Shown piece by piece: positions 7,325 to 14,906 of a stretch of DNA of 27,760 nucleotides. Location: positions 1 to 27,760 of the forward strand of contig CAVRZY010000230.1 of NCBI GenBank assembly GCA_963725415.1, read 5' to 3'. This DNA comes from CAVRZY01 sp963725415 (GTDB lineage: Bacteria > Acidobacteriota > Terriglobia > Bryobacterales > Bryobacteraceae). Position 1 is the first letter of the stretch. The number at the start of each line of letters is the position of its first letter. The notes under the pieces were generated by a model. That model saw only the letters and a list, made by a program, of their open reading frames with translations, was not told the origin of the DNA and did no database searches. The translations under genes and the position numbers were made by a program.

Positions 7325-7993
7325 ATGCCGAAGCGAATGGTGGTGGCGATTGATGGGCCTGCCGGGGCAGGTAAAAGCGCGATTGCGCGGCGAGTGGCCA
7401 ACCGGTTGGGGTTCGTATACATCGACACTGGGGCGATGTACCGGGCCGTGGCTCTGTGGGCCTTACGAGAGAACGTGGATCTCTCCGACGCCACGCGGCT
7501 CGAGGAGTTGGCCCGGGCGGCCCGGATCGAGTTCGCGCCGGGCGCCTCCAGAGTATTGCTGAACGGCGCCGACGTGACCGAGGCGATTCGCAGCCCGGAG
7601 GTGTCTGACGGAGCCTCGAAGGTCTCCACCCTGGCCGGGGTTCGAAGAGCGCTAGTGGAGAAGCAGCGGCAAATCGGCGCGGCGCAAAGCGTGGTGATGG
7701 AGGGGAGGGATATCGGCACCGTCGTCTTCCCCAATGCCGACGTGAAGATCTTCCTGGACGCGGATCCGGCTATTCGCGCCGTGCGGCGCGCCCGCGAGAT
7801 CGGGCAAAAGGGCGAAATCGTCCGGACCGAGGAGGTTGCGGAACAGATTCGGGAGCGCGACGAGCGCGACCGCACCCGCGCCGCGGCGCCGCTCGCGCAG
7901 GCGCCCGATGCGCTCTATGTGGACACCACCCACCTCACGCTGGATCAGGTGGAAGCGGTTATCCTGGATTTGATAAGGGGGTCCTTGCATTGA
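7325..7993 (+). CDS. cmk: Cytidylate kinase
   Basis: A 222-residue cytoplasmic enzyme that phosphorylates CMP/dCMP to CDP/dCDP using ATP. The P-loop GPAGAGKSA begins at residue 11, followed by RLGFVYIDTGAMYRAVAL, the CMP-binding start typical of Cmk. SPEVSDGASKVSTLAGVR and VMEGRDIGTVVFPNADVKIF are the family's other signatures, and RDERDRTRAAAPL is the lid. The length is normal for Cmk. Its stop overlaps the start of lysC by four bases (TTGA), so the two are translationally coupled. The ribosome-binding site is weak (CTGGA) and the upstream DNA is a hairpin repeat. Confidence 0.96.
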   Translation: MPKRMVVAIDGPAGAGKSAIARRVANRLGFVYIDTGAMYRAVALWALRENVDLSDATRLEELARAARIEFAPGASRVLLNGADVTEAIRSPEVSDGASKVSTLAGVRRALVEKQRQIGAAQSVVMEGRDIGTVVFPNADVKIFLDADPAIRAVRRAREIGQKGEIVRTEEVAEQIRERDERDRTRAAAPLAQAPDALYVDTTHLTLDQVEAVILDLIRGSLH

Positions 7994-9423
7994 ACGACCT
8001 GCTCCTGATGAAATTCGGAGGCACGAGCCTCGGCTCAGCCGAACGCATCCGGGTGGCGGCCGAGATTTCGGCCGAGCAACGGCGGAAGCGCCCCCTGGTT
8101 GTCGTAGTCTCGGCCATGTCCAAGGTCACAGACCTGCTGTTAGAGACCCTGCGGCGCGCCGAGAGCGGCGACAAGACCGAGGTGGACTACGACATAAAGA
8201 GGCTGGAGGAGCGGCATGTCGTGACCTGTGGCGAGCTGCTGCCTCCGGAACGCCAGGAGCCGGTGCTGGCCCAGATCCGCGCGCTGATCGGGGAGTTCCG
8301 GCGCATCACCGCGGGGATCTGCATGCTGGGCGAGCGGCCGCCCCGCTCGGTGGATGAAGCGTTAAGCACGGGCGAGCGCCTTTCGGCGCTGCTGCTGGCT
8401 GCCTACCTGGAAAGCCAGGGCACGCGCGCCGCGGCGATCAACGCAGCCAATCTCCTCGTCACCGACGCAGTCTTCGGAAACGCCACCCCGTTGATGGAGC
8501 CTACGCGGGAGAAGGCCCGGACGAATCTGCTGCCGCTAATCGAAGACGGCGTGCTGCCGGTCGTGACCGGATTCAATGCCGCGACTGCGGACGGGCGTCC
8601 CACCACCTTGGGGCGAGGCGGGTCCGACTTCTCCGCGGCCGTGCTAGCCACGGCGCTGGATGCCGCTGAGCTTTGGATCTGGACCGACGTGGACGGCATC
8701 ATGACGGCGGACCCGCGGCTGGTCCCCGACGCTGCCGTTTTGGAGCAGGTGACTTATTCGGAGGCTGCCGAACTGGCCTACGCCGGAGCGAAGGTGCTGC
8801 ATCCCCGAACGCTGGCGCCCCTGAAGGAGAGGCAGATTCCGGTCTGGAGCAAGAACAGTTTTGCGCCCCACCAGCCCGGCACCAAAATCGTCCCGCGCAT
8901 CGAGGTTTCCAGTGGGGCGCGGGCCGTGACTTCCATGGCCAACGTGGCCCTGATTTCGATCGAGCCGGCCAGTGGCGCACTCAATGGCCCGCAGGTCATG
9001 GGACGCGCGCTGGACGGGCTGGGCCGTGCCGATGTCGAGGTGCTGACGCTGTCGAGTTCTTCCTACCGGGAGAGTTTCTGCTTCCTGGTGCGCAGCCAGG
9101 AATTGCCGGCCGCGATGGAAGCGCTGGAGTCGAGCCTGGAGCTGGAATTGGCGCACGGTTACCTGCGCCCCATCGCGATGGATGAGAACGTAGGCCTGCT
9201 GGCGGTGGTGGGAGAAGGCATGCGCGGCACCGCCGGTCTGGCCGGCCGGATCTTCACCGCCATTTCGCGGGAGAAGGTCAACATCATCGCCATCGCCCAG
9301 GGCTCCAGCGAGCTGACCATCGCCATCGTGGTCCGCAAGGACGGGCTGGAAAAAGCCGTCCGCGCCGTACACGCCGAGTGCCGAATGGGCGAGCGGGCGC
9401 GACAGACTGGAGTCACGTTCTAA
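7990..9423 (+). CDS. lysC: Aspartate kinase
   Basis: A 477-residue aspartokinase, the first step of lysine, threonine and methionine synthesis (aspartate + ATP to aspartyl-phosphate). It begins LLMKFGGTSLGSAERI, the KFGGTS signature, then VVVVSAMSKVTD, GERLSALLLA, and GRGGSDFSAA and DVDGIMTADPR, the catalytic and nucleotide-binding motifs. Residues from about 315 form two ACT domains, including VGEGMRGTAGLAGRIF and INIIAIAQGSSE-like segments, so feedback inhibition by an amino acid is expected. The proposed start is TTG at 7990, because AAGGGGG lies at good spacing and overlaps cmk by TTGA; an ATG at 8008 is the alternative. There is no homoserine dehydrogenase domain. The gene converges on the beta-propeller gene, 9 bases away, with no terminator seen. 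Confidence 0.95.
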   Translation: MNDLLLMKFGGTSLGSAERIRVAAEISAEQRRKRPLVVVVSAMSKVTDLLLETLRRAESGDKTEVDYDIKRLEERHVVTCGELLPPERQEPVLAQIRALIGEFRRITAGICMLGERPPRSVDEALSTGERLSALLLAAYLESQGTRAAAINAANLLVTDAVFGNATPLMEPTREKARTNLLPLIEDGVLPVVTGFNAATADGRPTTLGRGGSDFSAAVLATALDAAELWIWTDVDGIMTADPRLVPDAAVLEQVTYSEAAELAYAGAKVLHPRTLAPLKERQIPVWSKNSFAPHQPGTKIVPRIEVSSGARAVTSMANVALISIEPASGALNGPQVMGRALDGLGRADVEVLTLSSSSYRESFCFLVRSQELPAAMEALESSLELELAHGYLRPIAMDENVGLLAVVGEGMRGTAGLAGRIFTAISREKVNIIAIAQGSSELTIAIVVRKDGLEKAVRAVHAECRMGERARQTGVTF

Positions 9424-9432
9424 GTCACTCCC

Positions 9433-11763
9433 CTACCGCACCACCACCTTGGCCAAGCCGGCGTTGTTGGCGGCGTCGATGGCACGGACCACGATTAAGT
9501 GCTCACCGGGGGAGAGGTTGTCCAGGCGCACCAGGAAACGCTCGCGTGGGGAGTCGATGATGCCGTCGGCGGCCTCCATGGGAATCCAGGGGCCGGCGTC
9601 CAGGGAGTACTCGCAGCGGCGGAGCGAAGAGGCGGCGTCAGCGGCTTCGAAGTCGATCTCCAGGCGGGCGCCGGAGCGGCGCGGGGCACCCGCCGTAACC
9701 ACTGGAGGCGTGTGGTCGATGAGGGTGGGAGCGCTGATGAGTTCTGCCTCGCGGGCGGTGGCCGGCGGATTGACCGGGCTGTCGGAGGCGATCACGCGGA
9801 AGTTGTACTTCCCGTCGGCCAGCACATCCGCGTCGATGGAATAGGTGTTTTCCGAGAGGTTGGCTTTGAGTAGCTTCCATTCCCGCTCCTCCTCGCCCCG
9901 GAAGTAGAGAGAGTAAACGAGGCGGTCGCCGTCGGGGTCTTCGGCCTGCCAAGTGATTTGAACCTGCTCGGAGGTGGGACGCCCGAGAGTCTGGGTGGGG
10001 GTTCCCGCGGAGGTGGACGGACCGGGCTCGCCCGTGTCGGTGACCGTGATACTGTAGGTGGCGGCCGGGGTGGTCTGGGGGGCCGGTTTGGCGGGCTGCG
10101 CACCAGCAAGCTGCATGAAGACGTTGATGCTCTTCACCACCGGCGGCGTATTCTGCGGCAGGTAGGCGAGCGTCACCGCGTCCAGGATGGGGGCGTTCCC
10201 CTTGGCGCCTTGAAACTCGGCCTTCCACTGGATATAGCGGGCGTTGGGGCTGCGGACCACGGAGCCTTTGGGCTCGGCCAGCGGCTCGGACCACTCGCTC
10301 CAGGTCTTGTCGGGGCGGGCGGAGTTGCCGGAGCGCGTGCGGAAACTGATCGAACGGCCGTCCTCGAGGCCCTCGCCTCGCCAGCTCAAGCGCCCCCACC
10401 TGGCCACGGTGCCGGAATCATGGACGGGCGATTCATAGCTGCCGCTGGCTGCCAGTTCCTCCCCAAGACGGTAGATCTTGCCCAGGTCTCCGGTGGCTGC
10501 CAGCAGTCCACCTGCGCCCCCCAGCAAGCGAATGGTCTCGCCTTCGTTGGTCTGGGCGAGGAGCGTGACCTTCCGATCCTGGCTCAACCGGTAGATGCGC
10601 CCCTGGCCATCGGTGGAGAAGAGAATCTGACGGCCGGACAGCAACAGATCATAGACGTTTTCTTCTCTGGAACTCCACAGCGTTTCGACGGTGTTGTCGG
10701 GATCGATCTTATAGAGCGCGGATTTCTCGACGCCGGAGAGATCAACCACCGGCGAAACGGGGGCCGGCGGAGGGGCTGTGGCGGGCTTGGCGACTTCCGA
10801 TTTGGGTTTGATTTCCACCCCGCCCTGGGCGGCCTCATCGGTCACAGTGATGCTGGTGCTGGTGGCGCTGACGCTGACGCTGGAGGGAACTCCCAGCGTG
10901 GAAGGCTGCCCTCCCAGGCTGCGCCGGCTGAGGGAGCCTCCCAGGGCGGCGGCGTAGATGGCGCCGTCCGGGGCCGGCACGATGGCCCGAATTTCGGGAA
11001 GATTGGCATCGTAGAGAACGAACGCTTTGTCCTTGGCGGAGATGCGATACAGAATGCCGTTGGGCTCGCTCCCGGCCAGCAGCCGGCCCGCAGCGTCAAA
11101 GGCCAGGCAGGTCGCGTGGGATTGACCGGTCTCATAATAGACCTCGCCCTGGCCGGCCTTGGTGACACGGAAAATCTTCCCCTGGTCGCCGGTGCCGATG
11201 TAGAGCGCACCGTCGGCCCCAAACGCCAGCGCCCAGATGTACTTGGCTTTCGGGGCGAAGTACTCCTGAGCCTTGCCGTTGTGGATTCGGTAGACTTTGC
11301 CGTCGGGCGAAGTGCCGGCGTAAAGGACTCCCTTGGCGTCGAGGGCCAAGGCGAAGACTTCGAGCTGGTCGGCGGCCCACAGCAGGGAAGCCTTCCCCGA
11401 GGGAGGGATTTGAAAGACCCGGCCCCGGTGGCCGGTGCCTGCATAGAGAACGCCGTCAGAGGCCCGCACCAGGCTCCAGATGACGGGTTGCTCGGAGACG
11501 AACACCGTTTCCAATCTGGGGGCCAGCATCAGGCGCCCGTCGCGCGTGAGTGAGATCCCGGAAAAGCGTCCGCTCAGGAAGTCGCGGTAGGTGTTCATCT
11601 CCCAGGAGGCGGTGCTGGCCGCCCGAACGGTCATGCTCGCCAGCCACGCCAGCAGAATCGGAAGCAGCGCTCTCCTCAGGAAACGTTGTGAACGTTTCCT
11701 TGCCTCAGTCACGCGCGGCCGCTCCGCCAGTAAGCGGGCTGCCGCGCGGTTAGCGCTTTTCAT
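9433..11763 (-). CDS. Exported beta-propeller protein with C-terminal fibronectin/Ig-like domains
   Basis: A 776-residue protein. The first 30 residues are rich in Arg/Lys, then ALLPILLAWLASMTVRAAS serves as a signal sequence. Residues about 80-300 contain repeated blades with DGVLYAGTGHRGRVFQI-type units (also GVLYAGTSPDGKVYRI, GALYIGTGDQGKIFRV, GRLLAGSEPNGILYRI), which form a propeller. A low-complexity Ser/Thr/Pro linker precedes the next blades up to about 450, then a discoidin/FN3-like section (YIQWKAEFQG) and an Ig/FN3-like section (WQAEDPDGDRLVYSLYFRG and NFRVIASDSPVNPP). The enzymatic role is unknown; a structural or binding role is likely. The ATG overlaps the stop of the S55 peptidase gene by four bases (ATGA), so the two are coupled and probably act together in the periplasm or envelope. 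Confidence 0.85.
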   Translation of the reverse strand: MKSANRAAARLLAERPRVTEARKRSQRFLRRALLPILLAWLASMTVRAASTASWEMNTYRDFLSGRFSGISLTRDGRLMLAPRLETVFVSEQPVIWSLVRASDGVLYAGTGHRGRVFQIPPSGKASLLWAADQLEVFALALDAKGVLYAGTSPDGKVYRIHNGKAQEYFAPKAKYIWALAFGADGALYIGTGDQGKIFRVTKAGQGEVYYETGQSHATCLAFDAAGRLLAGSEPNGILYRISAKDKAFVLYDANLPEIRAIVPAPDGAIYAAALGGSLSRRSLGGQPSTLGVPSSVSVSATSTSITVTDEAAQGGVEIKPKSEVAKPATAPPPAPVSPVVDLSGVEKSALYKIDPDNTVETLWSSREENVYDLLLSGRQILFSTDGQGRIYRLSQDRKVTLLAQTNEGETIRLLGGAGGLLAATGDLGKIYRLGEELAASGSYESPVHDSGTVARWGRLSWRGEGLEDGRSISFRTRSGNSARPDKTWSEWSEPLAEPKGSVVRSPNARYIQWKAEFQGAKGNAPILDAVTLAYLPQNTPPVVKSINVFMQLAGAQPAKPAPQTTPAATYSITVTDTGEPGPSTSAGTPTQTLGRPTSEQVQITWQAEDPDGDRLVYSLYFRGEEEREWKLLKANLSENTYSIDADVLADGKYNFRVIASDSPVNPPATAREAELISAPTLIDHTPPVVTAGAPRRSGARLEIDFEAADAASSLRRCEYSLDAGPWIPMEAADGIIDSPRERFLVRLDNLSPGEHLIVVRAIDAANNAGLAKVVVR
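11678..11700. repeat. Perfect 10-bp inverted repeat with 3-bp loop inside the propeller gene
   Basis: AGGAAACGTT, then GTG, then AACGTTTCCT: both arms match completely. It lies about 70 bases inside the coding sequence, in the region for the signal peptide. It could be a regulator site of LacI-like symmetry, an mRNA hairpin, or chance in Arg/Lys codons; nothing else in the sequence decides. Confidence 0.5.
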
Positions 11764-13535
11764 TCCTTCACCTCCACCTGGATGGTCTTCGATCCGGAGA
11801 TGACGACCTCGCCGGCGCTGATCTCCAGTTCGGCGATCTTCGAGTTTCCTGTCAAAGCGGAGCCGCCCAGGGAGGCCTGAGTGCGCGCCAGGATCAAGGC
11901 CAGCGACGGCGGAGGGTCGGGCAGGGTTTCCCCCAGAACGTCGTAAGCCGGTTCGGCGCGCGAAACGCGCACGTAGGCCTTCGTGTTTGGGCGCAGCGAA
12001 TTCATGAAGGAGATCAATTGGGCGGCGGACTTAGGGGGCACGCTGATGAGCTGGCGATACTCGGTCAGATTGGTAGTGTTGGCGTCGGCCACGGTGAGCT
12101 GCAACGGGCCGCTGGGGGCGCCGATGGGCACCTGATAGCTCACTTTGCGAGTCAACTCGAGGCCGTTTTCCCCACTGAGCACTACCGTTAGGTCCAGGGT
12201 CTCGCCGGGGCGCACCTCGCGCCGGGAGCTCCACACCTGGTCGATCTGCAACTGCCGTTTTCGATCGAAGGCTTCGATCTCGAGGGCGACTCTCTTGGGC
12301 TTAAGGGTGTCGAAACCGCTCTGCATGACGTAGGCCAGAGGAACGGCGGTGCCTAGGGAAACTTGGTTGGGGACGTTAAGATCCCCGGCATACATGTTGT
12401 TGAGCTTGAGAGGCGCGGTCCCACCCTCAAATTCCACCTCACCATTAACTGCGAAACTTGAATTCCCCACCGTCTGCTCGGTAGCGTCGATGACCGAGAA
12501 GACGACGATCTGCAACAGGAAGGGGGAAAGGATGCGATCATTCACCATGCTCATCTGGTAGGACTGGCGCCGCAGGGGTGCGTTGTCGGAAGCGCGGCGT
12601 AGCACCGAAACGGAGAGGGGAATCAGGGCGGCGCGGCGTCCCAGTTCTCCGGCCACCGCAGTGCTGCGGTCCTGGGTGATAGCGCCCATCCACTCGCGGG
12701 GAGCGGAGATCTTGAATGAGGTGGACAGGTTGGGTAACAGCGTCAGCACCTCCGAGCGGGCGAAGGGCAGGTCGGCATTGCCGATGGAGAGAAAGCGGTG
12801 CCCGAAGGCGTAGATGCGCTTCCCATCCACGTGGGTGAGGGTGCCGTCGGCGCCCACGCTCATATCCCCGGAGAGGAGCTGGACGGTAATCATGGAGCCC
12901 GGCTGTAGCGTGGCCGGATCGCCGAACTGCGGCGGGAGGCGCCCGCCCCCACCCACCCCTTGCACGGGCTCCAGACCCAGCGCGCGCAATTGCGGTCCGA
13001 AGCACTCGAGGGTGTTGCGGGTAAACCCTGCGAAGGAAACGGGCGTAGCAATATCGACCAGTTTGGCGCCCCCGCCCAGGACGTTTTCCCGCCGCGGCAA
13101 CAGGCCGGTGAGCTCGCGCTCTCCCGGAAAAACCCTGGCGCGGGGCGGGTTCTCCGGGGCCGTTTCCTGCACGCGCAGCATCTCTTCGAAGGGCCGGATG
13201 GCGGCGATAGGTTCTTTGGAAAACGGGAAGGTCATGGCGACCGCGCCCAGCAGCTTCCCGCTGATGTAAACCGGGCTGCCGCTCATACCTTGTAGAAGCC
13301 CGGTCCTCTGGAGCGGGCCTCCGGAGAAGCGGGCCAGGATCAACGACTGCCTGGGGCCAACGTTTTCCAGCAGGCCCAGGATCTCGACCTGAAATTCTTC
13401 CACCTTGGTGCCGGCAAAGACGGTCTTGCCGATGCCTTTCATCCCGGCCCGCACGTCTTTCAACGGGAACACGGCGGTCTGGGCGCACAGTACGCCGGCG
13501 ACAACTAAACCCGCCAGGGAAGACAACCAGGCCAC
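11760..13535 (-). CDS. SpoIVB-like serine peptidase (S55 domain), motifs in permuted order
   Basis: A 591-residue exported protein. The N-terminus MAWLSSLAGLVVAGVLCAQ is a signal peptide. GLLQGMSGSPVYISGKLLGAVAMTF (residues 79-103) matches the nucleophile region of SpoIVB, with Ser85 as the likely nucleophile. GTLTHVDGKRIYAFGHRFL (231-249) matches the SpoIVB region containing the catalytic His, here His246, but it lies after the Ser motif instead of before it. From about residue 430 the chain becomes beta-rich (VRPGETLDLTVVL, SYQVPIGAP) and lacks further peptidase motifs. The start is a GTG, with no Shine-Dalgarno sequence and a TAGAAT hexamer six bases upstream, so it may be leaderless. It is followed with an ATGA overlap by the propeller gene. 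The substrate is unknown; in this lineage it has no link to sporulation. Confidence 0.86.
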   Translation of the reverse strand: MAWLSSLAGLVVAGVLCAQTAVFPLKDVRAGMKGIGKTVFAGTKVEEFQVEILGLLENVGPRQSLILARFSGGPLQRTGLLQGMSGSPVYISGKLLGAVAMTFPFSKEPIAAIRPFEEMLRVQETAPENPPRARVFPGERELTGLLPRRENVLGGGAKLVDIATPVSFAGFTRNTLECFGPQLRALGLEPVQGVGGGGRLPPQFGDPATLQPGSMITVQLLSGDMSVGADGTLTHVDGKRIYAFGHRFLSIGNADLPFARSEVLTLLPNLSTSFKISAPREWMGAITQDRSTAVAGELGRRAALIPLSVSVLRRASDNAPLRRQSYQMSMVNDRILSPFLLQIVVFSVIDATEQTVGNSSFAVNGEVEFEGGTAPLKLNNMYAGDLNVPNQVSLGTAVPLAYVMQSGFDTLKPKRVALEIEAFDRKRQLQIDQVWSSRREVRPGETLDLTVVLSGENGLELTRKVSYQVPIGAPSGPLQLTVADANTTNLTEYRQLISVPPKSAAQLISFMNSLRPNTKAYVRVSRAEPAYDVLGETLPDPPPSLALILARTQASLGGSALTGNSKIAELEISAGEVVISGSKTIQVEVKE

Positions 13536-13541
13536 AGTACA

Positions 13542-13547
13542 ATTCTA
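13542..13547 (-). promoter_or_regulatory. Candidate -10 element (TAGAAT) for a leaderless S55 peptidase transcript
   Basis: On the minus strand TAGAAT is followed by exactly six bases and then the GTG start. There is no Shine-Dalgarno sequence and no clear -35 box. It has the same geometry as the TACTAT element before the macrodomain gene, which strengthens both slightly. Confidence 0.3.
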
Positions 13548-13595
13548 GCGCGGCTCCGCCTCAGACCGACGAGGCATGTTGCAGCCCCGTCTTCA

Positions 13596-13673
13596 CCGCA
13601 GAGGCGCAAAGGACCCAAAGGGGGCGCAGAGAAATCCTGAGAGGTTTTCTCCGCGTTGCCTCCACGGCCTCTG
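13596..13673. repeat. Imperfect inverted repeat (ERIC-like, 'CCGCAGAGGCGC' type)
   Basis: The left arm starts CCGCAGAGGCGCAAAGG and ends GCGCAGAGAAA; the right arm TTTTCTCCGCGTTGCC...CCTCTG is its rough reverse complement, with a short spacer ATCCTGAGAGG. It lies in the 483-bp intergenic stretch between the S55 peptidase and the exosortase genes (13536-14018). 'Cgcagaggcgcagagg' repeats are common in acidobacterial and related genomes from general memory; I cannot check this copy. Confidence 0.55.
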
Positions 13674-13696
13674 AACTACTATAGCCCCGTTTCTTG

Positions 13697-13846
13697 GCGG
13701 CGCGGGAAGATTCCGTGTGTTGAGCGCCTGCGGTATGGCCGGCCAATTGACGATTTGCTCATTGACGATTGATGATTTCAGTGTCCCGCGGCGGCAGACA
13801 CAGCAATCGTCAATCGGCAATCCCGCAATCGCCAATTTCCCCGGCA
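13697..13846. repeat. Dispersed hairpin repeat, copy 2
   Basis: Second copy of the element at 7100-7228, in the same orientation. Shared parts are GATTCCGNGTGTTGAGCGC, ATTGACGATTG and the 36-bp core (here 13780-13815), ending CCCCGGCAC. It has an extra ATTGACGATTG unit on the left side, and CAATCGTCAATC on the right, so the unit number varies between copies. The rest of this intergenic stretch (13847-14018) contains no gene I can support and only a poor promoter candidate before the exosortase (TTGAGA at 13980-13985). Confidence 0.75.
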
Positions 13847-14018
13847 CGATCCCTGCGCCCGTATACGTGGCTGGCGCCGTTGTGTAATTGCGGCTCTGCC
13901 GCGCTATGTCCTTGGCGTGGCACGGTCCATCCCCTTCCCCTCACCCTCAAGCTGCCTGCCACTACCCCTTGCCGGGTCGTTGAGATAACACCGAGCCTAT
14001 GGTCTACTAAGAGTTTCG

Positions 14019-14906
14019 ATGTCTTCCAACTCTGGACCCCTTTCCGAGGAGGTGGTCGCGCCGGCTGGCGGTAGAGCCTTCCCTTGGCCTGCCATCATCT
14101 GGTTTGCGGTGCTGCTGATCCTCTGCTACGCGCCGGTGTTGCTGCGCCTGATCAATCAGTGGAGCACAGACGAGGACATGGGCCACGGGTTCTTTGTACC
14201 GCTGGTGGCGGGCTACATGGTGTGGCAGAAGCGCGATAGACTGCTTGAGACCGCTGCGGCGCCTAGCTGGTGGGGCCTGGCCGTGATTGCGTACGGCGCC
14301 GTGCAGTTGTACGTGGCGACCCTGGGGGCGGAGTTGTTCCTGGCCCGGACCGCGTTCCTGATTTCCCTGATCGGGGTGCTGCTGTTCCTGGGCGGGTTCC
14401 CGTACCTGCGGGTCCTGGCCTTCCCGTTATTTCTGCTGTTCTTCATGGTGCCCATTCCGGCCATCGTCTACAACCAGATCACTTTCCCGCTGCAACTGTT
14501 TGCCACTCGGCTGGCCGAATATGCCCTGTCAGCATTCGGCATTCCGGTGCTTCGGGAGGGCAACATCCTGGAACTGGCCTCTCAGCGGCTGTCGGTTGTG
14601 GAAGCTTGCAGCGGGATCCGTTCGCTGTTGTCGCTGTCATTCCTTTCCCTGGTCTATGCCTGGTTTTTCGACCGGAAGGTCTGGATGCGGCCCGTGCTCC
14701 TGATTGCCACCGTGCCCATCGCCATCGTGGCCAACGCCAGCCGGGTGACCGCAACCGGGCTGCTGGGCGAGATCAAGCCGGAGCTGGCCGAGGGTTTCTT
14801 CCACACCGCCTCCGGCTGGGTCATCTTCATGGTGGCGCTGATCATCCTGGTGGTCTTTCACCAGGTAGTGAACAAGGTTTACAGGCTGTCTCATGCCGGA
14901 AAATAA
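14019..14906 (+). CDS. Exosortase
   Basis: A 295-residue integral membrane cysteine protease/transpeptidase of the exosortase family. It has about seven or eight hydrophobic segments and the three catalytic residues in the expected places: Cys197 in VVEACSGIRS, Arg242 in ANASRVTATG and His262 in GFFHTASGW. DEDMGHGFFVPL near residue 51 is another family motif. Exosortases process proteins with C-terminal sorting tags (PEP-CTERM and relatives) and are usually linked to exopolysaccharide production. The ATG at 14019 follows a purine-rich AAGAG. Its 3' end overlaps the EpsI-family gene by 14 bases, which supports a shared operon. No candidate substrate with a C-terminal sorting tag was seen in the window. 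Confidence 0.95.
   Translation: MSSNSGPLSEEVVAPAGGRAFPWPAIIWFAVLLILCYAPVLLRLINQWSTDEDMGHGFFVPLVAGYMVWQKRDRLLETAAAPSWWGLAVIAYGAVQLYVATLGAELFLARTAFLISLIGVLLFLGGFPYLRVLAFPLFLLFFMVPIPAIVYNQITFPLQLFATRLAEYALSAFGIPVLREGNILELASQRLSVVEACSGIRSLLSLSFLSLVYAWFFDRKVWMRPVLLIATVPIAIVANASRVTATGLLGEIKPELAEGFFHTASGWVIFMVALIILVVFHQVVNKVYRLSHAGK

Noticed and set aside
9958..11553. 531-codon open frame on the plus strand inside the propeller gene
   Set aside because: Antisense of a GC-rich gene with strong third-position bias; Gly/Arg-rich translation without any motif or ribosome site.
13769..14074. 101-codon open frame ahead of the exosortase
   Set aside because: It runs over the hairpin repeat and into the exosortase start in another frame, and its translation has no recognisable features.
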